Assembly (NCBI GenBank): GCA_044356745.1
Contig: JBIKVP010000046.1
Location: 1-15,647 of the forward strand
Direction of reading: 5' to 3'
Length of the DNA stretch: 15,647 nt
From: JBIKVP01 sp044356745
GTDB taxonomy: Bacteria > Pseudomonadota > Alphaproteobacteria > Rhizobiales > Beijerinckiaceae
Shown here: positions 1-7,960 of the stretch, piece by piece
Layout of the letters: each line of letters begins with the position of its first letter
Position numbering within the stretch: the stretch's first letter is position 1
Made by a program: the position numbers and the translations under genes
Notes under the pieces: generated by a model
What the model was told of the DNA's origin: nothing
Database searches by the model: none
What the model saw: only the letters and a program-made list of their open reading frames with translations

Positions 1-57
1 GGTGCGGTGGCGTTTCAAAAGCTCCTGCCGTTGATCCGGTTCTAAAAGCGTACCCAT
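1..57 (-). CDS. N-terminal fragment of a leftward gene, possibly IS630-type transposase
   Basis: An ATG at 57-55 on the minus strand opens a frame that stays open to the window edge (19 codons, starting MGTLLEPDQRQELLKRHRT). The 'pDQRqELLkrHR' pattern resembles the first helix of IS630-family transposases and related helix-turn-helix proteins, which often begin with a similar Lxx-Q-R/K-x-x-L-x-x-x-H run. This is recalled resemblance over a very short stretch. No good ribosome binding site is visible before the ATG, so even the start is uncertain. The 99-bp inverted-repeat element just upstream would fit a mobile-element neighbourhood. Confidence 0.35.
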   Translation of the reverse strand, partial: MGTLLEPDQRQELLKRHRT

Positions 58-139
58 ACCAAATTGGAATCAAAACAACCTTAATAAAAAGATAACGCCA
101 ACTCTTCACTCACGAGGGGTATACAACAAAAATAAAATG

Positions 140-238
140 TTATTTATCCATCTCTCAAAAAATAAGCGTGTTGTTTATGAGAAGCGGTGATGCGCAATAA
201 GTCATCATATTGCATCCTTTTGAGAAATGGATAAATAA
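140..238. repeat. 99-bp element with 21-bp terminal inverted repeats (MITE-like)
   Basis: The left arm 140-160 (TTATTTATCCAT then CTCTCAAAA) and the right arm 218-238 are inverted copies matching at 20 of 21 positions. The single mismatch is C versus T at arm position 13. The 57-base interior codes for nothing visible and holds a smaller inverted repeat (GCAATA near 195, TATTGC near 209). The size and structure fit a miniature inverted-repeat transposable element or a large RNA hairpin. No target duplication beyond a possible TA could be recognised, so mobility is inferred only. Confidence 0.5.
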
Positions 239-284
239 GAAACTGCAAACACGCAGGACTAAATGCCGTCAGCGCAAAGGCAGG

Positions 285-300
285 TAAGATATATATCTTA
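285..300. promoter_or_regulatory. Perfect 16-bp palindrome, candidate operator for the cyd operon
   Basis: TAAGATATATATCTTA reads identically on both strands and lies 78 bases before the cydA start codon, where a dimeric repressor or activator would act. I do not recognise it as an FNR, RirA/Irr or OhrR site. It could also be a chance AT-rich palindrome. Confidence 0.4.
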
Positions 301-377
301 GTAAATCATACCGCCTAAATTGCCTCCCGTGGCTGACAAGGTTTTGAGATTAAAGTGGAAGATACAGGAGATAATTA

Positions 378-1781
378 ATGTTCGATCTTGATCCCATTCT
401 TCTCGCTCGCATCCAATTTGCGTTCACGGTGAGTTTTCATATTGTGTTTCCAGCCTTCACAATTGGACTAGCGAGTTTCCTTGCGGTTGTGGAGTGGCGC
501 TGGTTAAAAACGGGTGATGAGCGTTACCACGATATTTACAAATTCTGGGTCAAGATTTTCGCGGTAGCGTTTGGCATGGGCGTGGTATCGGGCGTCACCA
601 TGTCGTATCAGTTTGGTACCAACTGGTCTGTGTTTTCTGACCGTGTGGCGAATGTGCTTGGACCACTTCTGGGTTACGAAGTGCTCACCGCTTTTTTTCT
701 AGAGGCATCATTTCTTGGAATCATGTTGTTTGGTTGGGGGCGCGTTTCCAAGCAGATGCACTTTGTTTCCACGTGTATTGTGGCAGGTGGCACACTGCTT
801 TCGGCTTTCTGGATTTTATCAGCCAACAGCTGGATGCAAACACCACAAGGCTTCATCATCGCTGAAGATGGACGCTTATTCCCTACTAATTGGATCGAAA
901 TTATTTTCAATCCATCGTTCCCTTATCGCTTTGCGCACATGGTGACAGCTGCTTATCTCTCCACTGCTTTCGTGGTGGGGGGAGTAGGTGGATTTTATCT
1001 ATGGCAAAAACGACATGTGCCTGAGGCGCGCATTATGCTCGGTATGGCAACGATTATGGCAGCACTTGTTGCACCAAGCCAACTCATTATTGGACACATG
1101 CATGGTGCAAACACCATGCAATATCAGCCGGTAAAAGTGGCAGCGATGGAAGGCAACTGGGATCACCGCGAAGCTGCACCGCTTTACCTCTTTGGCTGGC
1201 CGGATCAAAACGCGGAAGAAACCAAATACGGCATTACTATTCCCGGTGGGGCGAGCTGGGTGCTAACGGGCGATGCAAATGGTAAAATCCCCGCGCTCAA
1301 GGATTTCCCGAAAGAGGATCGCCCTCCTGTTGCATGGGTGTTCTGGTCATTTCGCATCATGGTCGGTATCGGCCTACTCATGATTGCGCTTGGTCTCGTA
1401 AGCGCCGTGCAATATGTCCGTGGTAGACTATTTGAAAGCCGCTGGTTGCATGGCTGGTGGATGCTCATGATGCCAACCGGTTTTATCGCGATTCTCGCGG
1501 GCTGGTTTGTGACTGAAATTGGCCGGCAGCCATGGACTGCTTACGGCGTGATCCGCACAGCTGAATCAGTGTCACCAGCCATTTTAGGCGCACAGGTCGC
1601 GTGGTCGTTGCTTGCGTTTGTGGTGATGTACACGCTCGTGTTTGGTGCAGGCAGTTATTATATCCTCAAACTTATCGGCAAAGGTATCCCTGCCGGAGAG
1701 GATAAAGAGCAATTTTATGGACATAGCATTGAGGCAACCGTCACTGAAGCGGCAACTGAAAAAGGAAGCAGCCATGTTTGA
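378..1781 (+). CDS. cydA: Cytochrome bd-type quinol oxidase subunit I (short Q-loop, CIO type)
   Basis: Quinol-oxidising, haem-carrying subunit of the bd oxidase, an inner-membrane terminal oxidase that reduces oxygen to water without pumping protons and works at low oxygen or with cyanide or NO present. Family residues are in place: H21 (E. coli H19 equivalent, high-spin haem b), E101 and E109 in the YEVLTAFFLEASF segment (proton path and haem d region), H187 (RFAHMV) and M328 (FWSFRIMVG) as axial ligands of haem b558, and GRQPW at 382-386. At 467 residues it is shorter than E. coli CydA (about 520), consistent with the short-Q-loop, cyanide-insensitive-type subfamily. AGGAG lies seven bases before the ATG. 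The last eight bases overlap cydB, so the two are probably translationally coupled. The operon has no cydCD assembly genes inside this window. Confidence 0.96.
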   Translation: MFDLDPILLARIQFAFTVSFHIVFPAFTIGLASFLAVVEWRWLKTGDERYHDIYKFWVKIFAVAFGMGVVSGVTMSYQFGTNWSVFSDRVANVLGPLLGYEVLTAFFLEASFLGIMLFGWGRVSKQMHFVSTCIVAGGTLLSAFWILSANSWMQTPQGFIIAEDGRLFPTNWIEIIFNPSFPYRFAHMVTAAYLSTAFVVGGVGGFYLWQKRHVPEARIMLGMATIMAALVAPSQLIIGHMHGANTMQYQPVKVAAMEGNWDHREAAPLYLFGWPDQNAEETKYGITIPGGASWVLTGDANGKIPALKDFPKEDRPPVAWVFWSFRIMVGIGLLMIALGLVSAVQYVRGRLFESRWLHGWWMLMMPTGFIAILAGWFVTEIGRQPWTAYGVIRTAESVSPAILGAQVAWSLLAFVVMYTLVFGAGSYYILKLIGKGIPAGEDKEQFYGHSIEATVTEAATEKGSSHV

Positions 1782-2796
1782 CTTTTCCAATATTGTTGAT
1801 TTACCGCTTATTTGGGGCTTACTGATTGCCACGGCTATTTTTCTGTATGTTTTACTAGACGGATTTGATCTTGGCGTTGGTATTTTGTTTCCATTTGCTC
1901 CAAGCGACAAATGCCGAGATCGCATGATGAATTCCATTGCCCCCTTTTGGGACGGTAACGAAACATGGCTAGTGTTGGGAGGAGGCGGATTATTCGCTGC
2001 GTTTCCTCTGGCCTACTCAATCCTAATGCCAGCGTTTTATATCCCCATTATCATTATGCTACTTGGCCTGATTATGCGCGGCGTAGCGTTCGAGTTTCGC
2101 TTTAAAGCAAGCGAGCGTGGACGTCGCTTATGGGATTATGCGTTTCATTTCGGCTCACTAAGTGCAGCTTTCTGTCAAGGTTTGATTCTCGGAGGTTTCG
2201 TGCAAGGTGTGGTTGTCGATGGGCGCAATTTCGCTGGCGGCCCCTTCGACTGGGCGACGGGTTTTTCAGTTATGACAGGTATCGCCGTTGTATTTGGCTA
2301 TGCGCTTCTCGGCTCGACATGGTTGGTGATGAAGACTGAAGATGTAACACAAGATTGGTCACGCAAAGTCGCATCATATGTCCTCGGTTTAGTCGGCATA
2401 TTTATGCTATTTGTAAGTTTAGCAGTACCCTTTATCAATGCGCGCATCAAAGATTTTTGGTTCTCTACGCCCAACATCTATTATCTCGCTATCATTCCTC
2501 TGCTAACAATGGCATTATTTGTGTTCGTCTGGCGTGACCTTGATGGGCGTAAGCGTGAATATCGCCCATTCCTATTGAGTATTTGTATTTTCCTTATGGG
2601 TTATCTCGGCCTTGGCTTGAGCCTTTTCCCTTGGTTAATACCTTATCACTATACCATTTGGGACGCTGCGGCATCGGGGCCAGGCTTATCATTCATGCTC
2701 GTTGGTGTTATCCCGGCACTCCCACTTATTCTTGGATACACAGGTTATTGTTATTACATTTTCAGAGGCAAAACGAGCCATGAACACATGTATTAA
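1774..2796 (+). CDS. cydB: Cytochrome bd-type quinol oxidase subunit II
   Basis: Second integral membrane subunit of the bd oxidase, structurally related to CydA and needed for stable haem insertion. The protein is 340 residues, mostly hydrophobic, with about eight or nine membrane helices. Diagnostic CydB segments are LDGFDLGVGIL around residues 28-38 (with the conserved Asp) and PFWDGNETWLV at 57-67. The ATG at 1774 is chosen because AAAGGAAG precedes it and the family N-terminus (MFDFSNIVDLPLIWG) starts there; a longer in-frame reading from 1642 would run inside cydA. It overlaps cydA by eight bases and the following small gene by 17 bases. Confidence 0.95.
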   Translation: MFDFSNIVDLPLIWGLLIATAIFLYVLLDGFDLGVGILFPFAPSDKCRDRMMNSIAPFWDGNETWLVLGGGGLFAAFPLAYSILMPAFYIPIIIMLLGLIMRGVAFEFRFKASERGRRLWDYAFHFGSLSAAFCQGLILGGFVQGVVVDGRNFAGGPFDWATGFSVMTGIAVVFGYALLGSTWLVMKTEDVTQDWSRKVASYVLGLVGIFMLFVSLAVPFINARIKDFWFSTPNIYYLAIIPLLTMALFVFVWRDLDGRKREYRPFLLSICIFLMGYLGLGLSLFPWLIPYHYTIWDAAASGPGLSFMLVGVIPALPLILGYTGYCYYIFRGKTSHEHMY

Positions 2797-2920
2797 GTGG
2801 TTTCACGCGCATCCTAAAGTAAAACAGTGGGCATGGTTCGTGCTGCTCTGGTGTAGTGGATTGATCAGCGCACTTTTAGCAGCATATCCAATTAAACTAC
2901 TGATTCGCTCTATGGGATAA
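2780..2920 (+). CDS. DUF2474 small membrane protein, CydX-like third subunit of bd oxidase
   Basis: A 46-residue protein starting MNTCIKWFHAHPKVKQWAWF. It has one hydrophobic helix (roughly residues 19-43, WFVLLWCSGLISALLAAYPIKLLIRS) preceded by a basic, Trp-rich segment. DUF2474 proteins are known as tiny single-helix products encoded directly after cydB in Proteobacteria with CIO-type oxidases, by analogy with the CydX/CydS subunits that stabilise haem in bd oxidases. The start lies inside cydB (17-base overlap), so expression is probably coupled to cydB translation. The ATG at 2780 is preferred over a longer in-frame reading from 2702, which would only translate cydB sequence. Family assignment rests on position, size and pattern. 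Confidence 0.8.
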   Translation: MNTCIKWFHAHPKVKQWAWFVLLWCSGLISALLAAYPIKLLIRSMG

Positions 2921-2944
2921 GGGATGCTCTCAGCAGCTTAATCA

Positions 2945-2973
2945 AAGTAAGTGCGCGAAATATGCGCATACTT
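2945..2973 (+). terminator. Imperfect hairpin after the cyd operon, weak terminator candidate
   Basis: AAGTA and TGCGC on the left pair with GCGCA and TACTT on the right, with a two-base bulge and a short loop, 25 bases after the DUF2474 stop. Only a short T-containing stretch (CCTTTC) follows, so it is not a textbook intrinsic terminator. The rest of 2921-3202 is AT-rich and held nothing else I could identify; it should contain the promoter of the next gene. Confidence 0.3.
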
Positions 2974-3202
2974 CCTTTCACCAAATAAAAACTTGATGTC
3001 CTTGTACAGGCTGAGTTATATACGTGTTCTTATGAACTCTAAATCCATATATTGGCTTTAGCCTCAAATTAAATTGTTTTAGATACACGTTGATAACCAT
3101 AGTATTTGATTACAAACACTTTTTCTAAAAAGTCATGCTTTTCCCAACTGCTTATAAACGAAAATAGCGCACACTTGTGGCAACAAGACTTGGGATTTAC
3201 TT

Positions 3203-5425
3203 ATGACTGATATGATCATGAATTTGCGCGGATCTCGAAAGAGCCTTTTCGTGCATTTTCTCGTGCCTGTCGCAGTTTTACTCGCATTAGCAGTCGGGCT
3301 TGTTATTGCCACTGTTATCTGGACGAGTGAAGATGTTGATTTTGTTGCCGCAGATCAACAACGACAACGCATTGTATCCGCCTTGGATGTAGAGCGCGTT
3401 GAGCGCACAGAACAGTTGGCATCACTGACCATTTCAGAAGAAGCATGGGCAGCACTCCAATCAGAAAACCGCACTGAACAGCTTAACCGTATTATTTCAC
3501 GCCGTGCTTTTAATTATTTTGGTTTTGAAGGCTTATATATTTTAGAACAAAATAATATGTTTGTGATGGGAAGCTCGCATGGCGAAAAGCTTCACGAACG
3601 TGATTTCACGCTTCGCCGCACATTGTTTCAAAATGTCGTTGAAGACGTCAAAAAGAAAATTATAGGTTATGATCACTCGAAACAAGCAGATGGAAAAGCC
3701 GTTACTGCCTCCCTTCTACCACAAGGAACCATCATTTATGATGGTAAGAATGCTTACTTTGTCGTTGTCAGCCCCATTGCACCACCTAATTTACGTGATC
3801 CATCTCAATGGCTTCTGGCAGTAGCATTCAAACGCATTGATATGCTATGGCTGCAGACTTTTGGCGCACAACATGACATTACGTATCTTCATCTCATTGA
3901 ACGTGCGCCTGTTAACAGTCAACTTTCTATTCCGGTACAGCGCAGTGACGGAAAAGGATTTGCCTATTTTGTGTGGAATCCTCACATGCCAGGCCACACC
4001 ATGCGTGAGCGGCTCATTCCCATTTCCCTCCTCGTTTTAACGACCGCACTTGCTTTCACGCTGCTCATTTTTTATCGCATTCGCAAAATCGAACATGAAT
4101 TGTCTTCAAGCGAAGATCAGGCGCGACAACTCATCGGCCATGATCCTTTATCGGGATTAGCAAATCGTTTGTTGTTTTCGATGCGTCTTGATCAAGAACT
4201 CGCGCGTTCAAGCCGTGATACCGCGGGATTAGCCGTCTTTTTCCTTGATCTTGATCGTTTTAAAGATGTGAATGATACACATGGTCACCAAGCGGGTGAT
4301 GAGCTTATTCAGGGGGTAGCCAAACGCCTCTCAGCGTTATTGCGCACCTCAGATACACTTTCACGATTTGGCGGAGATGAATTCGCAATCATTCAAACAA
4401 ATGTCAAAAGTGAAGTCGATGCTGAAAAGCTTGGTCGTCGTATTTTAGAGTCAATTACAGAACCATTTGCTATTGCAGGAACACAAGTGTCAGTCGGTGT
4501 GTCCATTGGTATAGCGCTCGCCCCCGAAAATGGTGTTGAGCGTGAAATTCTGATGCAGCTTGCAGATACCGCACTTTATCAATCAAAAAATGACGGGCGC
4601 AATCGTTATAGTTTCTTTGAATCACAAATGAATGAAACATTGCGTCTTCGTAAGCTCGTGGAAGATGAATTAAGAGACGCTATCAACAATGATGCGCTTG
4701 CCCTGCACTATCAACCTCAGGTCTCACCTGACGGCAAAACGGTTCTTGGTGTTGAAGCGCTTATACGCTGGCCCCACTCCACCAAAGGCATGATATCACC
4801 CGTGCAGTTTATTTCGATCGCGGAGGAGCGCGGGCTAATTGTTCTACTTGGTGAATGGGTATTAAAACGTGCCTGCATGGATGGTATGGCATGGCCGAAC
4901 GTGCGCGTTGCGGTAAACGTTTCACCAATACAGTTTCGTCACAAGGACTTCGTATCAAACGTTAAACGTATTTTGCAAGAAACTGGTTTCCCACCCTCAC
5001 GTCTTGAAATTGAACTGACAGAAGGCGTAGTCGTAGAAGATGCTGATGCCGCTGAATGGGCCATGATGGAGCTTAAGGCTCTTGGAGTGCAGCTTGCACT
5101 TGATGATTTCGGGACAGGTTATTCAAGTTTGATCTATTTACGACGTTTTGCATTTGATAAAATCAAAATTGATCGCTCTTTCCTTGAAAGTATGGAGGGA
5201 ACGGGCGAATCGCCTATTATCGTGCATTCCATCGTTCACTTAGGTCGCGCTTTAGGTCTTACCGTCACAGCTGAAGGCGTTGAAACTGAAGAACAACATC
5301 ACCTGTTACAGGCTGTTGGATGCCATGAATTACAAGGCTTTTTGTTCTCAAAACCGGTTCCCGCACCGCAGATTACAGCCATGTTACAAACCGAAGATCA
5401 AAGCGGCCTTCAAATCGCTTCATAA
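3203..5425 (+). CDS. Membrane-bound CHASE4-GGDEF-EAL cyclic-di-GMP synthase/phosphodiesterase
   Basis: Two-domain cyclic-di-GMP enzyme of 740 residues. One membrane helix lies at about 14-38 and a second at about 271-293, enclosing a periplasmic sensory region that resembles CHASE4 (AADQQRQRIVSALDVE at its start). The GGDEF domain has an intact GGDEF at 390-394 and an inhibitory I-site RTSD at 381-384, so diguanylate cyclase activity and product inhibition are both possible. The EAL domain keeps EAL at 518-520, NVSP, ELTE, DDFGTGYSS from 634, KIKID and EGVE at 691-694, which are the metal- and substrate-binding residues of active phosphodiesterases. Both activities therefore look possible; which one dominates cannot be read from sequence. 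The ribosome binding site is weak (GGGA). It sits just upstream of fliK-flgD but 191 bases away and probably has its own promoter, so a motility role is inferred from proximity. Confidence 0.93.
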   Translation: MTDMIMNLRGSRKSLFVHFLVPVAVLLALAVGLVIATVIWTSEDVDFVAADQQRQRIVSALDVERVERTEQLASLTISEEAWAALQSENRTEQLNRIISRRAFNYFGFEGLYILEQNNMFVMGSSHGEKLHERDFTLRRTLFQNVVEDVKKKIIGYDHSKQADGKAVTASLLPQGTIIYDGKNAYFVVVSPIAPPNLRDPSQWLLAVAFKRIDMLWLQTFGAQHDITYLHLIERAPVNSQLSIPVQRSDGKGFAYFVWNPHMPGHTMRERLIPISLLVLTTALAFTLLIFYRIRKIEHELSSSEDQARQLIGHDPLSGLANRLLFSMRLDQELARSSRDTAGLAVFFLDLDRFKDVNDTHGHQAGDELIQGVAKRLSALLRTSDTLSRFGGDEFAIIQTNVKSEVDAEKLGRRILESITEPFAIAGTQVSVGVSIGIALAPENGVEREILMQLADTALYQSKNDGRNRYSFFESQMNETLRLRKLVEDELRDAINNDALALHYQPQVSPDGKTVLGVEALIRWPHSTKGMISPVQFISIAEERGLIVLLGEWVLKRACMDGMAWPNVRVAVNVSPIQFRHKDFVSNVKRILQETGFPPSRLEIELTEGVVVEDADAAEWAMMELKALGVQLALDDFGTGYSSLIYLRRFAFDKIKIDRSFLESMEGTGESPIIVHSIVHLGRALGLTVTAEGVETEEQHHLLQAVGCHELQGFLFSKPVPAPQITAMLQTEDQSGLQIAS

Positions 5426-5489
5426 TCAATCTTAAGTAACACATATCACTTTAGGCAAAAGCTGCCGATACTCCTATAATTGAGGGTAA

Positions 5490-5511
5490 AACGTGCTCAT
5501 CAACGCACATT
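5490..5511. promoter_or_regulatory. Inverted repeat upstream of the sigma-54 promoter, candidate activator site
   Basis: AACGTGC (5490-5496) and GCACATT (5505-5511) pair at six of seven positions across an eight-base gap. The site lies about 50-70 bases upstream of the -24 element. Sigma-54 promoters need an upstream-bound activator such as a FlbD/NtrC-type protein, and this is the only inverted repeat I noticed in the right place. It could equally be a weak hairpin after the preceding gene; no T-tract follows on the plus strand. Confidence 0.25.
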
Positions 5512-5558
5512 AAAAAACACAAGCCATTGAAATACAAGGATTTTTTTAAATTCCGATT

Positions 5559-5574
5559 TGGCACATCACTTGCA
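5559..5574 (+). promoter_or_regulatory. Sigma-54 (-24/-12) promoter of fliK-flgD
   Basis: TGGCAC-ATCAC-TTGCA matches the RpoN consensus (TGGCAC-N5-TTGCA) at every core position, with the invariant GG (5560-5561) and GC (5572-5573) separated by exactly ten bases. Transcription would start near 5585, about 30 bases before the fliK ATG at 5617. Sigma-54 control of hook-stage flagellar genes is established in Caulobacter and several other bacteria. Confidence 0.85.
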
Positions 5575-5616
5575 AGTTCACTTTTATATGAGTATCGCGT
5601 TTTTAGTGAGTGCGTC

Positions 5617-7206
5617 ATGAGTTTTGCGTTTTCTGGTTCTTTAAATGGGTCAACAAACACTGAGCATTTTGCTCAAACGGTGAAGACCTCCCTAACGCGT
5701 CAATTAGGCGTGAAATCTGCGTCTGCGTCAAACGCAGATAATGCTCCAAACGCAACATCAAACAGGACATCGTCCACAATGGCTCATGCCTCGCCTCATG
5801 CTCGTTTCCAAGATCATCTTGATCAAACGAGAACGCGTCTGCCAGTTGACAATCGCCGTGAACCCAATCGGGGTCAAGCCACTCGCACTGACATCTCAAT
5901 ACAACCGGCGCGATCACGTCCAGCTAAGCAGTCTAATGACACAAAGCCGTCAAGCGAAGTAAGGCTCCCTCATGAGACAAATCGGGCTGATAGATCAGAA
6001 CGACCCATTCACGAGCGCGATAACATACATTCACGCTCACGCGATGGGGCTGACACAGCGCCTTCCATCAAACACACGAGCAGCACAAAGCCTGTATCAG
6101 TGGATGAGTCTCACAAAACACAGGCGCAATCGCCTGAAGATGCTTCAAAACTTGAGCAAGCACATCCTTTGCAGAACGAAGGATTAGGTCAAGAACTTAA
6201 TCCACAAACGGTTATCACCAGTGACGCACTGTTGAATGATATGATATCATCTTCAGAAGCGTCATTTACAGCGGAAAATTTGATCCAAACAGCTCTTGAT
6301 CAGAGCCCTCCGGCAGTAGGCTCTGGCATTGGTTTAGCTCAAATACCTATCCCCACGGAATCCGCAGACGCAGCACTCAATACAAGAGTTGGGTCACAGA
6401 ATATATCAGGGCAAATATCCCCTGACGGTTTAACTCTCACATCAAAGCATGTTCTTGCTTTGGTTCAAACTGCACCATCATCTGATACAATAGCACAGGA
6501 TACTGACGCTAACGGACAAGCAGAAATGTTGTCAGCACTTGGTGGGCAAAAGACAGTTGCGGAACAAAAGGCAGCCGCGATGAATGCGCACACTCAAACT
6601 GATGGCTTAGAAAAAGCCCTTAGTGCACTTAATAAAGCTATATCAGGCGAGAGCACCATTCTGGCTTCACAAGCGCAAAGTCCCCAGCCTTCCGATATGG
6701 CGCTTAAACTAACCTCTGATCAAGCCGCTTTTAATCGTGTCACGGGCGCACAACCTGAGCAACAAGCCACTGAAAGCTCAAGCACACTCAATCAAGTGCC
6801 GCTTGAAATTGGCCTAAAAGTCTTATCTGGTTCAAAACGCTTTGATATTCGCCTTGACCCACCTGAACTGGGACGCATTGAAGTGCGCCTTGATCTATCC
6901 AAAAATGGTGAGGTCAATGCCGAGCTAACCGTCGATCGTGTTGAAACACTTAGTTTGTTACAGCGCGATGCACGCACACTTGAACGCGCTTTCGAGCAAA
7001 TCGGACTAAAGGCGGGAGAAGGCAGCATCAATCTCACGTTACGCGATCCCAATGCTGATAGCCAACGTGATTCATCGCGCCAAGAACAAGAACGCTCAAC
7101 CCACCCGCATCGGGTTAATGAACAATCTTTGGAGCAAGAATCGCTTAATCAACCCATGAAACGTTATGTTTGGCGCTCAGCCAACGGCGTGGACATGCAT
7201 GTGTAA
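5617..7206 (+). CDS. fliK: Flagellar hook-length control protein FliK
   Basis: FliK is exported during hook assembly, measures hook length and triggers the export switch from hook to filament proteins through FlhB. The 529-residue product has a long Ser/Thr/Gln/Ala-rich, low-complexity, probably disordered N-terminal part (about residues 1-390), as expected of the ruler region. A conserved C-terminal Flg_hook domain follows (about 394-480), recognised by RFDIRLDPPELGRIEVRLDL and the following NGEVNAELTVDRVETLSLL. A charged Gln/Arg-rich tail ends the protein. The ATG at 5617 is chosen over a TTG at 5527 because the sigma-54 promoter lies between them, so a transcript from that promoter could not include the TTG. 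It is followed after 18 bases by flgD. The N-terminal part is too variable to identify alone; the C-terminal domain carries the call. Confidence 0.88.
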   Translation: MSFAFSGSLNGSTNTEHFAQTVKTSLTRQLGVKSASASNADNAPNATSNRTSSTMAHASPHARFQDHLDQTRTRLPVDNRREPNRGQATRTDISIQPARSRPAKQSNDTKPSSEVRLPHETNRADRSERPIHERDNIHSRSRDGADTAPSIKHTSSTKPVSVDESHKTQAQSPEDASKLEQAHPLQNEGLGQELNPQTVITSDALLNDMISSSEASFTAENLIQTALDQSPPAVGSGIGLAQIPIPTESADAALNTRVGSQNISGQISPDGLTLTSKHVLALVQTAPSSDTIAQDTDANGQAEMLSALGGQKTVAEQKAAAMNAHTQTDGLEKALSALNKAISGESTILASQAQSPQPSDMALKLTSDQAAFNRVTGAQPEQQATESSSTLNQVPLEIGLKVLSGSKRFDIRLDPPELGRIEVRLDLSKNGEVNAELTVDRVETLSLLQRDARTLERAFEQIGLKAGEGSINLTLRDPNADSQRDSSRQEQERSTHPHRVNEQSLEQESLNQPMKRYVWRSANGVDMHV

Positions 7207-7224
7207 CCTTTAAAGGATAAACCA

Positions 7225-7917
7225 ATGGCCTCGCAAACATTTCAAAGTTCAAGTTCGGTTCAGCAAGCTGCGACCACCGCCCAAGCAGCTACAACGGGTA
7301 AAACAACGGCGAGTTCGCGCACCTCAATTGCGGGAAATTTCGACACCTTTCTTACGCTGTTGACAACACAGCTCAAAAATCAAAGCCCGCTTGATCCTTT
7401 AGGCACAAATGAATTTACGCAGCAGCTTGTGCAGTTTGCATCGGTCGAACAGCAAATCAAATCGAACGAAACGCTCAATGCCCTTCTTATTAGTGCGAAA
7501 ACGTCAACTGTCAGCAATGCTGCATCCTTTGTAGGATCGCGCATCACCGCCGATGGCTCTACCAGCACGCTCTCAACAGATGGCGCGACATGGCAGCTTG
7601 ATTTTCCACGTGCAGCAGGAGAAGCGGTGATCACTATTAAAGATGCTAATGGCAGCGTTGTCGCCACTGATCGCAAATCATTTCCCGCAGGTTCTCAAAG
7701 CTATAAATGGGATGGCCGCTCATCAACAGGGCTCCCTGCTCCCGATGGAACTTATACCATTGCGATTAACGCGCGTGACACCCTCGGTCAACAAATGAGC
7801 GTGGGTACAGAAATCAGCGGTGTTGTTGATGGTGTGGATTTTTCAAGCGAAAGTCCAACATTGCTCATTGGTCAAAACCGTGTGCCGCTTGAAGGCGTGA
7901 AGTCGATGCGCAAGTGA
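7225..7917 (+). CDS. flgD: Flagellar hook cap / basal-body rod modification protein FlgD
   Basis: FlgD forms the scaffold cap at the tip of the growing hook and is needed for FlgE polymerisation. The protein has 230 residues. After a Ser/Thr/Ala-rich leader, residues about 30-85 carry the signature FDTFLTLLTTQLKNQSPLDP, then NEFTQQLVQFASVEQQ. The middle (about 125-195) shows the FlgD Ig-like fold with GEAVITIKDANGSVV and DGTYTIAI, and the C-terminus completes the Tudor-like part. An AAGGA ribosome binding site precedes the ATG, and the 18-base gap after fliK suggests co-transcription from the sigma-54 promoter. The usual next gene, flgE, is not present here; the following gene is convergent atpC. 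Confidence 0.95.
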   Translation: MASQTFQSSSSVQQAATTAQAATTGKTTASSRTSIAGNFDTFLTLLTTQLKNQSPLDPLGTNEFTQQLVQFASVEQQIKSNETLNALLISAKTSTVSNAASFVGSRITADGSTSTLSTDGATWQLDFPRAAGEAVITIKDANGSVVATDRKSFPAGSQSYKWDGRSSTGLPAPDGTYTIAINARDTLGQQMSVGTEISGVVDGVDFSSESPTLLIGQNRVPLEGVKSMRK

Positions 7918-7960
7918 GAGAATTAAACCGTAAGAATTAAGGCAGGAGCTACAATAAAGA

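Larger units (their letters stand above)
58..377. other. Non-coding divergent region upstream of cydA
   Basis: About 320 bases with no credible gene, AT-rich for most of its length. It separates the leftward fragment from cydA and should carry promoters for both. It contains a 99-bp element with terminal inverted repeats (140-238), a small inner inverted repeat GCAATA/TATTGC near 195-214, a perfect 16-bp palindrome (285-300) and the cydA ribosome binding site AGGAG (366-370, seven bases before the ATG). I looked for an FNR/anaerobox (TTGAT-N4-ATCAA) and found none. No convincing sigma-70 promoter could be singled out by eye. Confidence 0.6.

Noticed and set aside
340..362. Possible RpoN promoter (GTGGCTGACAAGGTTTTG region) upstream of cydA
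   Set aside because: Ten bases after GG the sequence is TT rather than GC, so the essential -12 element is absent.
1642..1773. Longer N-terminus for CydB starting at 1642
   Set aside because: The extra 44 codons lie inside cydA in another frame, and the conserved CydB N-terminus with its ribosome binding site begins at 1774.
3176..3194. Sigma-54-like sequence TGTGGCAACAAGACTTGG before the GGDEF-EAL gene
   Set aside because: The spacing between the GG and the downstream element is wrong and the GC is missing (TTGG). It also abuts the start codon, leaving no room for a leader.
5490..5520. Intrinsic terminator after the GGDEF-EAL gene
   Set aside because: The hairpin is weak and followed by an A-run rather than a T-run on the plus strand; listed instead as a tentative activator site.
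5527..5616. Extended fliK start at a TTG codon, adding 30 residues
   Set aside because: The TTG has no ribosome binding site and lies upstream of the sigma-54 promoter, so the main transcript would not contain it.
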